Source: Rhodospirillaceae bacterium UBA6608
Lineage (GTDB): Bacteria; Pseudomonadota; Alphaproteobacteria; Rhodospirillales_A; Casp-alpha2
DNA length: 10,943 bases
Direction of reading: 5' to 3'
NCBI GenBank assembly: GCA_002433335.1
Contig: DJHY01000098.1
Location: 1 to 10,943 of the forward strand
In this document: positions 1 through 6,085 of the stretch, one piece after another
Layout of the letters: the number at the start of each line of letters is the position of its first letter
Numbering within the stretch: the stretch's first letter is position 1
The notes under the pieces: generated by a model
Database searches by the model: none
What the model was told of the DNA's origin: nothing
What the model saw: the letters and a program-made list of their open reading frames with translations, nothing else
Made by a program: the position numbers and the translations under genes

Positions 1-57
1 AACAGCGGCCCAGGCGGGAAAGCCGTTTTTGTCGAGTTTGAACATTTCGGCGTACAT
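1..57 (-). CDS. 5' end of probable phasin gene (partial)
   Basis: Only the first 19 codons are inside the window; the gene runs off the left edge. An ATG (complement of 55-57) is preceded by a strong GGAGGA Shine-Dalgarno with a 9-nt spacer. The visible peptide begins MYAEMFKLDKNGFPAWAAV, a short N-terminus with no signal peptide. That stretch is too short to identify a family. The phasin guess rests mainly on context: the upstream region holds several perfect TGC/GCA palindromes of the kind reported as PhaR operators in front of phaP in Paracoccus and Rhodobacter. If correct, the product would coat polyhydroxyalkanoate granules. The start and reading frame are well supported; the product is inferred. 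Confidence 0.5.
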   Translation of the reverse strand, partial: MYAEMFKLDKNGFPAWAAV

Positions 58-113
58 AAAATTCGGTCCTCCATTGGAGCACGATGAGAGATTCAAGAAT
101 TGGCGGCGTGCGC

Positions 114-139
114 GTGCAGCATTTTGCTGCACTGCAGCA
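114..139. promoter_or_regulatory. Overlapping TGC palindromes, PhaR-like operator
   Basis: Two perfect inverted repeats share an arm. GTGCAGCA-TTT-TGCTGCAC spans 114-132 (8+3+8), and TGCTGCA-C-TGCAGCA spans 125-139 (7+1+7). They lie just downstream of the predicted start of transcription of the leftward edge gene. TGC-rich operators of this style are the known binding sites of PhaR, the repressor of phasin genes. The symmetry is seen directly; assignment to PhaR is inference. Confidence 0.5.
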
Positions 140-148
140 GGTGTCCCT

Positions 149-177
149 ATTTGCCTTAAAATTAGACCGTAAGTCAA
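149..177 (-). promoter_or_regulatory. Predicted promoter of the leftward edge gene
   Basis: On the minus strand a TTGACT -35 (complement of 172-177) is followed after 17 nt by GCAAAT as a possible -10 (complement of 149-154). This puts the start of transcription near 142-143, giving a leader of roughly 85 nt. The -35 is a good match and the -10 is weak (3/6). The region is locally AT-rich against a GC-rich background, which supports a regulatory role. Confidence 0.4.
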
Positions 178-183
178 GTCTTA

Positions 184-198
184 TATTGCAGTGCAATA
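184..198. promoter_or_regulatory. Second TGC palindrome upstream of the -35
   Basis: TATTGCA-G-TGCAATA is a perfect 7+1+7 inverted repeat lying just upstream of the predicted -35 of the leftward edge gene. It resembles the 114-139 boxes (TGCA half-sites separated by one base). Operators on both sides of the promoter would suit a repressor, and PhaR is the natural candidate. Confidence 0.5.
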
Positions 199-211
199 AT
201 ATGCAGGGAAA

Positions 212-883
212 TCATGCTGCAGGTGCGGTGTCGCCTGGAGCTTCCGGGGCGGGGCGCCGGCGCCCGGGGCGGACGCGGTTCAGGAAGCGCATGGCTTTCT
301 CGGCTCGGCGCAGGGCCCGATCCAATGCGGCCATCGTCTTTGCTTGGTCTTCGCTGTCATCCCTGATCCATATGCGAAATGCATCGGCATAGACCAGCGC
401 CAAGCCCTTGGCCCGAAGCAACCCGATAGGGCCCGAGGTCTTTAGGCCGGCTGCTTCCAATACCCGGGCCATGGTTCGGGCCATGCGTGGAACGAAACAA
501 AGCGCACCCGGGTCGCCGATGGAATCCTTGGCGATCTCGGCCATGGCGGCGCGATAGGGGGCCAGGGCATCGAACCGTTCCATCAACAGATCGAACAGGC
601 GGTCGCGGACATCGTCCACTTCGTCGCCGTCATTGCTGAAATGCTCCGCCGCCGCCAGCATGCGGGCATCGACGCGATCCTGAAACGCGTTGAGCACGGT
701 GTATTTGGTTGGGAAGGGGATCAGTACCTGCGATAGCGGCAGATTCGCCGCCGCCGCGACCTCGGCCATGGTCAGGTTCCGCCAACCGGACCGCGCGGCC
801 ACATCCATGGTTGCTGCGATCACCGTGTCCCGAATCTCGTCCGGGCTCGGCGTGGATTCCTTTGCTTTGGGGCGTTTGGCCAT
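212..883 (-). CDS. TetR-family / COQ9-like protein
   Basis: The product is a 223-residue cytoplasmic protein. Residues about 15-62 form a TetR-type N-terminal helical bundle, with the helix-turn-helix around 36-60 (LTMAEVAAAANLPLSQV, then PFPTKYTVL where classic members have YxxFxSKexL). The C-terminal half is all-helical. Its end, with DDSEDQAKTMAALDRAL around 175-191, resembles the COQ9-like proteins that share the TetR fold. Residues 205-223 are a Pro/Arg/Ala tail. The ATG start has GGGAG 8 nt upstream. The gene lies 84 bp after proC on the same strand and ends just before the TGC operator region of the next gene. It may be a DNA-binding regulator or a lipid-binding COQ9-like factor; the sequence does not decide. 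No target can be named. Confidence 0.8.
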   Translation of the reverse strand: MAKRPKAKESTPSPDEIRDTVIAATMDVAARSGWRNLTMAEVAAAANLPLSQVLIPFPTKYTVLNAFQDRVDARMLAAAEHFSNDGDEVDDVRDRLFDLLMERFDALAPYRAAMAEIAKDSIGDPGALCFVPRMARTMARVLEAAGLKTSGPIGLLRAKGLALVYADAFRIWIRDDSEDQAKTMAALDRALRRAEKAMRFLNRVRPGRRRPAPEAPGDTAPAA

Positions 884-967
884 GGCGTTGCTCCCGATGC
901 GTCGGCGTTACCGTATCGCTTTATTATGTGGGAAGCCGTCCGGAAATTTCCAGGCCGGGTTCTTGGG

Positions 968-1819
968 CTATTCCGCCAACTCGCGCGAGCGCCGGGTCGC
1001 GGCCGCGACGCATTCCGTCATCAGGTCGCCGAGCGGCCCCATGGCCGGGTCGTCCTTGTTCGGATCGCCCCCCATAAGCACGGTCAGTCCCGCCGCCGTG
1101 GTCCCACCGGGGCTGGTCACGTTGCGGCGCAGGGTGTCCGGGGTGACCTCGGCTGATTGGAACATCAGCTCTCCCGCACCTTCCACCGTGGCGCGGGCCA
1201 GGGCGTCCGCCATGTCGTCCGGCAGGCCCGCCTCGCGCCCGGCGCGGGCCAGGCATTCGACCATATGAAAGACATAGGCGGGGCCGCTGCCGGACAGGCC
1301 GGTCACGGCATGCAGCAACTCTTCGTCATCGACCCAATAGACCGCACCGACGGCGGACATCAGGTCGTTGCACAATTTCTGTTGGGCGTCGGTGACGCGG
1401 GCGTTGGCGGCCAGGCCGCTGACCCCCCGGCCGACGGCGGCGGGGGTGTTCGGCATGGCGCGGACGACCGCCGCCGTCTCACCCAGGCAGCCTTCGAAAA
1501 ACGCGATGGGCGTTCCCGCCGCGATGGACAGGAACACGGTGTTCGGCCCGGCGAAGCGGCGATAGGCCGGGGCGACCGCGCCCATGACCTGCGGCTTCAC
1601 GGCGAACATTACCAACTCGGGGGAAAAATCGGCGGCCAGGGCATCGTCGCCCGGCACGGCGGTCACGCCATGATCAGCGGCCAGCGCAGCGGCGATATCG
1701 GGGTTGGGTTCAACGACGACGATGGATGCTGCCGGGATGCCGCGGGCGATCCACCCGGCCATTAGGGCGCTACCCATCTTGCCGCCGCCGACAAGCAATA
1801 AGGGACGGTTGGCGGTCAC
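968..1819 (-). CDS. proC: Pyrroline-5-carboxylate reductase
   Basis: This enzyme performs the last step of proline synthesis, the NAD(P)H-dependent reduction of 1-pyrroline-5-carboxylate in the cytosol. The 283-residue length is close to the usual 270-280. The Rossmann motif LLLVGGGKMGSALMAGW is at residues 7-23. The family signature is present: VVRAMPNTPAAVGRG around 118-132, and the dimer and active-site helix region HAVTGLSGSGPAYVFHMVE around 170-188, followed by the terminal GG(T)TA element (SPGGTTAAGL). The start is GTG (complement of 1817-1819) with AGGAG 6 nt upstream. It lies 30 bp behind the ybjN-domain gene, so the two are probably co-transcribed. Nothing appears damaged. Confidence 0.97.
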   Translation of the reverse strand: MTANRPLLLVGGGKMGSALMAGWIARGIPAASIVVVEPNPDIAAALAADHGVTAVPGDDALAADFSPELVMFAVKPQVMGAVAPAYRRFAGPNTVFLSIAAGTPIAFFEGCLGETAAVVRAMPNTPAAVGRGVSGLAANARVTDAQQKLCNDLMSAVGAVYWVDDEELLHAVTGLSGSGPAYVFHMVECLARAGREAGLPDDMADALARATVEGAGELMFQSAEVTPDTLRRNVTSPGGTTAAGLTVLMGGDPNKDDPAMGPLGDLMTECVAAATRRSRELAE

Positions 1820-1849
1820 GGCGGACTCCTGTTCGGTCGTGCGGGCGGC

Positions 1850-2353
1850 TTAGGCTTCGCCGACGGTATCGACCATGGCGGCAGCCACGGCGTCGTCGGC
1901 GGTGCGACCGCCCCAGATCACGTATTGGAACGCCGGGTAAAAGCGTTCGCATTCGAACAAAGCCGTTTCAACGATGTCTTCCATCTGTCCCATGGTCGGG
2001 CCGTTGGCGGCGCGCATCGGCAGGACGTGGCGGAACATCGGCAGGCCTTCGTCATCCCACATGCCGAAGTGACCCAGCCAGAGTTTTTCGTTCACTCGGG
2101 CGAGCAGTTCGTAAACCGGCATCCGCCGGTCCTGCGGGACGCGCATGTCGAAGGCACAGGTGAAGTGCATGGCCTCGATCTCGTCGTTCCAGGCGAAATA
2201 AAGGCTGTAGTCACACCAGGTCCCCGGCACTTGCACGGCCAGTTCCTGGTCGCTTCGTCGGTCGAAAGTCCAGTCGTTCCCTTCCACGATCTGTTCGATC
2301 AGGTCCAAAGGATTATGTTTTGGGGTAGATACGGCAAAATCGAGTGCAGGCAT
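1850..2353 (-). CDS. YbjN domain-containing protein
   Basis: The product is a 167-residue cytoplasmic protein of the YbjN family, whose molecular role is not firmly established (a chaperone-like or type III secretion chaperone fold has been proposed for the family). Visible features are an N-terminal NPLDLIEQIVE helix (14-24), the aromatic strand CDYSLYFAW (47-55), FDMRVPQDRR (68-77), the helix PVYELLARVNEKLWLGHFGMW (79-99) and MFRHVLP (106-112). An upstream extension of this frame exists, but the ATG at 2353 is chosen because AGGAAGGAG sits 6 nt before it and the homologous core begins there. It is immediately upstream of proC, a common pairing in alphaproteobacteria. The family call is confident; the function is unknown. 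Confidence 0.85.
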   Translation of the reverse strand: MPALDFAVSTPKHNPLDLIEQIVEGNDWTFDRRSDQELAVQVPGTWCDYSLYFAWNDEIEAMHFTCAFDMRVPQDRRMPVYELLARVNEKLWLGHFGMWDDEGLPMFRHVLPMRAANGPTMGQMEDIVETALFECERFYPAFQYVIWGGRTADDAVAAAMVDTVGEA

Positions 2354-2648
2354 GGCCGCTCCTTCCTTCGTGGCTCGACCGGCGGCGCCCAGCGGACGCC
2401 CCAGGCTTGTCGCCAATGGGACGCTCCACAACATCTCGGAGGTACCCGAAATATGGTATTTGTGGCCCCCTTGGATACAAGAGATAGCCTGCCTTAACGC
2501 AAACACCCACGCAATAGCCGATTACGGCCATTCTGTGAAATTTTGTGGAAGAATCGGGAATTAGAAGGAATTAGCCGTAGTTAACCCCTTGGCCCCGGCG
2601 GTGCGGTTGCCACAATACCTTGAAACGAATCCATATATGGAGGGTCGT
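2354..2648. other. Non-coding gap between ubiK and ybjN
   Basis: This is 295 bp without a convincing gene on either strand, and it is more AT-rich than its surroundings. It holds the 3' flank of ubiK and the 5' flank of the ybjN-domain gene. Visible structure: a 10-bp palindrome CCATATATGG at 2631-2640 directly after the ubiK stop; the direct repeat GGAATTAG at 2557-2564 and 2567-2574 (10-bp period, one helical turn); and a direct repeat ACGCAA at 2497-2502 and 2509-2514. No GC stem followed by a T-run was found, so no intrinsic terminator can be called for ubiK. Confidence 0.6.
2451..2480 (-). promoter_or_regulatory. Weak candidate promoter for ybjN-proC
   Basis: On the minus strand TTGTAT (complement of 2475-2480) and CCATAT (complement of 2451-2456) are spaced by 18 nt. 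They lie about 100 bp before the ybjN-domain start. The spacing is slightly long and the -35 is a partial match, so this is a candidate only. Confidence 0.25.
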
Positions 2649-2993
2649 TTAGGCCTCGGGCTTGGTCGTCGCGGGCTTGCGCGTGGCCGGTTTGGTGGCT
2701 GTGCGGCGAGCGGTCGACCGGGGTTTGGTGGCTTTCGGCGCGGGTTTTCCGGCCAGGGTCTCTTCCAATTTGGCGACTCGGGCTTCCAGCTTTTCCTGCG
2801 CGGCGCGGGCGTTACGGGCAACTTCGGCCATGGCTTCGAATTCGTCGCGCGGAACCATGTTGCCGTCGGCCAGGAAGCGTTCCACCTGTTGGCGGACCAT
2901 GGCTTCCACTTCGCCCTTGATGCCGGTGAGCGTCGCCACCGCGCCGTTGGCCACCTTGGCCAGATCGTCGAGGATTCGGTTGGACGTCTGCAT
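2649..2993 (-). CDS. ubiK: Ubiquinone biosynthesis accessory factor UbiK (BMFP family)
   Basis: The product is a 114-residue small helical protein of the UbiK/YqiC/BMFP family. UbiK is known to assist the soluble ubiquinone-synthesis complex under aerobic conditions and to form a trimeric coiled coil with membrane-binding ability. Residues 1-45 form the amphipathic region (NRILDDLAKVANGAVATLTG then VEAMVRQQVERFL). VPRDEFEAMAEVARNA (47-62) leads into the coiled coil at about 50-81 (QEKLEARVAKLEETLAG), matching the family pattern. Residues 83-114 are a Lys/Pro/Thr/Ala-rich low-complexity tail. The ATG has AAGGAG 7 nt upstream. It is divergent from hldD and the lgt cluster. Confidence 0.9.
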   Translation of the reverse strand: MQTSNRILDDLAKVANGAVATLTGIKGEVEAMVRQQVERFLADGNMVPRDEFEAMAEVARNARAAQEKLEARVAKLEETLAGKPAPKATKPRSTARRTATKPATRKPATTKPEA

Positions 2994-3031
2994 CGTAAAC
3001 TCCTTGGGTTCGCGTTACGCTGTCGATGCCT

Positions 3032-3062
3032 TCTATATGGTCCTCCCGGCGGAAATACGCAA
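3032..3062 (-). promoter_or_regulatory. Predicted ubiK promoter
   Basis: On the minus strand TTGCGT (complement of 3057-3062) is followed after 17 nt by CATATA (complement of 3034-3039), with TATAGA overlapping at 3032-3037. Transcription would start near 3027, leaving a ~33-nt leader that contains the AAGGAG ribosome-binding site of ubiK. This is a plausible sigma-70-type promoter in the divergent spacer. Confidence 0.45.
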
Positions 3063-3074
3063 GCACGGGGCCGG

Positions 3075-3103
3075 TTGCTCCGGGGGCTGGGCCAGCCTAT
3101 AAG
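3075..3103 (+). promoter_or_regulatory. Predicted hldD promoter with start of transcription at the ATG
   Basis: TTGCTC (3075-3080), an exact 17-nt spacer, and TATAAG (3098-3103, 5/6 to the -10 consensus) lie directly before hldD. The usual 6-8 nt from the -10 to the first transcribed base places the transcript start at about 3110, the A of the hldD ATG. The message would then be leaderless. The only purine-rich stretch before the ATG overlaps the -10 itself. Confidence 0.5.
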
Positions 3104-3109
3104 CAGGCC

Positions 3110-4096
3110 ATGTTTATCGTCACCGGCGGCGCCGGATTCATTGGATCGAACATCGTTCACGGCCTGGAAGCGGCGGGCTGCGGCCCGGTCGCCGTAGTCG
3201 ACCGAATCGATTGCGAGGAAAAGGCCCTCAACATCGCCAAGCGGCAGAGCGTCGAGTCGGTCGCGCCGGAAGACCTGACGGCATTCCTGGGCGACAACGC
3301 CGAGCGGATTCGCGGCGTCGTCCACATGGGCGCGATCTCGGCAACCACGGAAACGCAGTTGGTCAAGATCATCAAGGCCAACATCCTGTTGTCCCGCCAA
3401 TTGTGGGATTGGTGCACGGCCCGGCGCGTGCCTTTCGTCTATGCCTCGTCGGCGGCGACCTATGGCGACGGCTCGCTGGGCTTCGACGACGACAACGCGA
3501 TCCCGGCGCTGAAGGCGCTGAAGCCGCTGAACATGTACGGCTGGTCCAAGGCGCAGTTCGACATCTGGGTGGCAGAGCGGGTCGCCGCGGGTGCGCCGAC
3601 CCCGCCGGGCTGGGCCGGGTTGAAGTTCTTCAACGTGTTCGGCCCCAACGAATATCACAAAGGCCGGATGCAATCGGTCGCCCGGCAAGTCTATGAGAAG
3701 GCCGTTCGGGACGAGGCCTGCACCCTGTTCAAATCCCACAACCCCAATTACCCCGACGGCGGGCAGTTGCGCGATTTCGTCTGGGTCGGCGATTGCGTCG
3801 ACATGGTGATGTGGTTGTTGGGCCATCCCGAGGCCGCCGGGGTGTTCAATTGCGGGTCGGGCAAGGCGCGCAGTTTCGCCGATCTGGCCGCCGCCGTGTA
3901 CCGGGCGCTGGGCAAGGAGCCGATGATCGAATTCGTGCCCACGCCCGAAGACATCCGGGACAAGTACCAGTATTTCACCGAAGCCCGCATGGACCGCATC
4001 CGCGCCGCGGGCTACGACCATCCGGGCACGCCGTTGGAAGAAGGCGTGCGCCGCTACGTACAGGACTTCCTGCATACGGACGATCCGTACCTGTAA
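3110..4096 (+). CDS. hldD: ADP-L-glycero-D-manno-heptose 6-epimerase
   Basis: The product is a 328-residue extended short-chain dehydrogenase/reductase that epimerises ADP-D-glycero- to ADP-L-glycero-D-manno-heptose for the LPS inner core. The N-terminal Rossmann motif TGGAGFIG is at 5-12. ASSAATYG (112-119) and Y143-x3-K147 (MYGWSK) form the SDR catalytic set. FNVFGPNEYHKGRM (174-187) is the HldD signature, with K184 aligning to the second catalytic base known in E. coli. RDFVWVGD (221-228) and GVFNCGSGKARSF (244-256) complete the substrate domain. The frame is open further upstream, but the ATG at 3110 is chosen because the Rossmann strand begins immediately after it. It has no good ribosome-binding site, fitting a leaderless message. 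It precedes lgt by 46 bp. Confidence 0.95.
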   Translation: MFIVTGGAGFIGSNIVHGLEAAGCGPVAVVDRIDCEEKALNIAKRQSVESVAPEDLTAFLGDNAERIRGVVHMGAISATTETQLVKIIKANILLSRQLWDWCTARRVPFVYASSAATYGDGSLGFDDDNAIPALKALKPLNMYGWSKAQFDIWVAERVAAGAPTPPGWAGLKFFNVFGPNEYHKGRMQSVARQVYEKAVRDEACTLFKSHNPNYPDGGQLRDFVWVGDCVDMVMWLLGHPEAAGVFNCGSGKARSFADLAAAVYRALGKEPMIEFVPTPEDIRDKYQYFTEARMDRIRAAGYDHPGTPLEEGVRRYVQDFLHTDDPYL

Positions 4097-4142
4097 CGTC
4101 CCGCAGTGACCGACCCGCTATAACCGAAAGGCGGTATTGACC

Positions 4143-4937
4143 ATGGCTCTCGCGTTTCCCGCCATCGACCCGATCGCTGTCGAGATCGGCCCGGTCGCCA
4201 TCCGCTGGTATTCCCTGGCCTATATCGCCGGATTGATCCTGGGCTGGCGGTACATGCTGCGCCTGGCGGACCAGTCGCCCGCGGGCATTGCGCGCCTGGC
4301 GGTCGATGATTTCCTAGTCTGGGCGACGCTCGGCGTTGTGCTGGGCGGGCGGCTCGGCTTTGTCCTGTTCTATAAGCCCGCGTTCTATCTGGAAAATCCG
4401 TTGCACATCCTGACCCTATGGCAGGGGGGTATGTCGTTCCACGGCGGGCTGCTCGGTGTCTGCGTCGCGACTATTCTGTTCTGTCGTAAACGGGATATCT
4501 CCCTGTTCCATTTCGCTGACATGCTGGGCTGCGCCGCGCCGATCGGCCTGTTCTTCGGAAGGTTGGCCAACTTCGTCAACGGCGAGTTGTTCGGCCGCGC
4601 CGCCGATGTTCCCTGGGCGATGGTCTTTCCCCATGGCGGCCCCATCGCCCGCCATCCCAGTCAGCTGTACGAAGCCGCGCTGGAAGGGGTGTTGCTGTTC
4701 ATCGTCATGGCCTTGTTGTGGCGGCGGCCCGGGCTGCGTGCGCGGGGCGGTCTGCTGGCCGGGATCTTTTTCATCGGCTACGGCCTGGCCCGAACTACCG
4801 CCGAATTCTTCCGCGAGCCCGATGCCTATCTGGGGTTCCTGTTCCAGGGGGCGACCATGGGGCAATTGCTATGCCTGCCGATGATCGCCTTCGGCCTGTG
4901 GCTGGTCTGGCGGTCGCGGCCCAAGGCGGCGTCGTAA
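4143..4937 (+). CDS. lgt: Prolipoprotein diacylglyceryl transferase
   Basis: This inner-membrane enzyme moves diacylglycerol from phosphatidylglycerol to the lipobox cysteine of prolipoproteins. The 264-residue product has about seven hydrophobic segments (roughly 22-40, 56-76, 98-114, 128-140, 180-193, 203-216, 238-256). Family hallmarks are IRWYSLAYIAGL (20-31), the FHGGLLG loop with H100 (99-105), the signature GRLANFVNGELFGR (139-152) containing the essential Arg and Asn, RHPSQLYEA (170-178), and ARTTAEFFREPD (216-227). ATG 4143 is preferred over the in-frame TTG at 4137, because the AAAGGCGG ribosome-binding site at 4127-4134 would lie too close to the latter. The methyltransferase gene starts 7 bp after its stop. 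Confidence 0.97.
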   Translation: MALAFPAIDPIAVEIGPVAIRWYSLAYIAGLILGWRYMLRLADQSPAGIARLAVDDFLVWATLGVVLGGRLGFVLFYKPAFYLENPLHILTLWQGGMSFHGGLLGVCVATILFCRKRDISLFHFADMLGCAAPIGLFFGRLANFVNGELFGRAADVPWAMVFPHGGPIARHPSQLYEAALEGVLLFIVMALLWRRPGLRARGGLLAGIFFIGYGLARTTAEFFREPDAYLGFLFQGATMGQLLCLPMIAFGLWLVWRSRPKAAS

Positions 4938-4944
4938 GGGGCCG

Positions 4945-6045
4945 ATGTCGGACCTGCGCGATCACCTAAGTCGCCGGATCGCCCTGGAAGGGCCGCTGAC
5001 CGTTGCCCAGTACATGGAGGAATGCCTCGGCAATCCCCAATACGGCTATTACATCACCCGCGACCCCTTGGGCGGGGCGGGGGACTTCACCACCGCGCCG
5101 GAAATCTCGCAGATGTTCGGCGAACTTCTGGGACTGTGGGCGGCGGTGCAGTGGCAGGTCCTGGGCGGCCCGTCGGAAATCCAACTGATCGAACTTGGCC
5201 CCGGGCGCGGCACCTTAATGGCCGATGCCCTGCGTGCGGCGGGTCAGGTTCCTGCCTTTCGTCAGGCCGCGCGGGTCCATCTGGTGGAAACCAGCCCGGT
5301 CCTGCGCGACCGTCAGGCCACCGCGCTTACCGTCGGTCATCCTGATGTTCCGGTCGCCTGGTGGGACAGCCTGAGCCAAGTCCCGTCCGGGCCGGCCATC
5401 GTCTTCGCCAACGAATTCTTCGACGCCTTGCCGGTTCGTCAGTTCCAACGCGATCCCGACGGCTGGCGCGAGCGATTGGTGACCTGGGACGAAACGACAG
5501 AGGCCTTCGTCTTTACCCTGTCGGGTATCCAATCCGCGACGCCGATGATCCCGCCTCCGTTGAACGGCGCCCCTATCGGATCGCTGGTCGAGATCTGCCC
5601 CGCCGGGGCGCGGCAGGCGCAGGTTCTGGCGTCGCGTCTGGCGGAACAGGGCGGCGCGGCGCTGATCGTCGATTATGGTCACGACCGCAGTGCACCGGGC
5701 GATACGCTGCAGGCGGTCCAGGATCATCAATATACCGACGTTCTGGCCAACCCTGGGGTGGCCGACCTGACCGCCCATGTGGATTTCCAGCAATTGGCCG
5801 CGCAATGCATTCAGGCAGGCGCGGCGACCTTCGGGCCTGTCGGGCAGGGGGCGTTCCTGACCGCCCTGGGCATTCGTGAGCGGGCGGCATCCCTGGCCGC
5901 CCGGGCCGATGCGCGGCAGCGGGGTGATATTCAGGCCGCCTTGGATCGTCTTATAGGTACGGGCGAGGGCGGAATGGGCGATCTGTTCCGCGTCCTGGCC
6001 GTACAGCACCCGGGCATGCCGGCGCCGCCCGGGTTCGATGCATAG
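4945..6045 (+). CDS. SAM-dependent methyltransferase, MidA/NDUFAF7 family
   Basis: The product is a 366-residue class I methyltransferase of the family that includes mitochondrial NDUFAF7/MidA, which dimethylates an arginine of the 49-kDa complex I subunit during assembly. A similar role on the bacterial complex I subunit is plausible but inferred. The N-terminal family block contains LTVAQYMEECLGNPQYGYY (18-36) and GAGDFTTAPEISQMFGE (44-60). The SAM-binding loop is ELGPGRGTLMADALR (83-97). VFANEFFDALPVRQF (153-167), IVDYGH (241-246), AHVDF (277-281), QGAFL (301-305) and EGGMGDLFRVLA (341-352) all match the family order. The ATG is 7 nt after the lgt stop and its ribosome-binding site (AAGGGG) overlaps that stop, indicating translational coupling. 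No signal peptide is seen. Confidence 0.93.
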   Translation: MSDLRDHLSRRIALEGPLTVAQYMEECLGNPQYGYYITRDPLGGAGDFTTAPEISQMFGELLGLWAAVQWQVLGGPSEIQLIELGPGRGTLMADALRAAGQVPAFRQAARVHLVETSPVLRDRQATALTVGHPDVPVAWWDSLSQVPSGPAIVFANEFFDALPVRQFQRDPDGWRERLVTWDETTEAFVFTLSGIQSATPMIPPPLNGAPIGSLVEICPAGARQAQVLASRLAEQGGAALIVDYGHDRSAPGDTLQAVQDHQYTDVLANPGVADLTAHVDFQQLAAQCIQAGAATFGPVGQGAFLTALGIRERAASLAARADARQRGDIQAALDRLIGTGEGGMGDLFRVLAVQHPGMPAPPGFDA

Positions 6046-6085
6046 GTGATTTGAAGAACTGGGTGAGAACAAGGTACAAGACGGC

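Noticed and set aside
252..265. 14-bp perfect palindrome GGGCGCCGGCGCCC as a terminator
   Set aside because: It lies within the Pro/Arg-rich 3' coding end of the TetR-like gene and has no T-run after it on either strand; it is probably a by-product of GC-rich codons.
84..392. Plus-strand frame over the phasin promoter region
   Set aside because: It overlaps the palindromes and the TetR-like gene in antisense, has no ribosome-binding site, and shows no domain.
2561..4075. Long open frame (504 codons) on the minus strand
   Set aside because: It lies antisense to hldD and overlaps ubiK in another frame. Its composition is that of a GC-rich shadow (Arg/His/Gly/Pro-rich, no family motif), while hldD and ubiK carry full signatures.
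4119..4124. TATAAC as a -10 for a separate lgt promoter
   Set aside because: No acceptable -35 lies 16-18 nt upstream, and the short hldD-lgt gap fits co-transcription.
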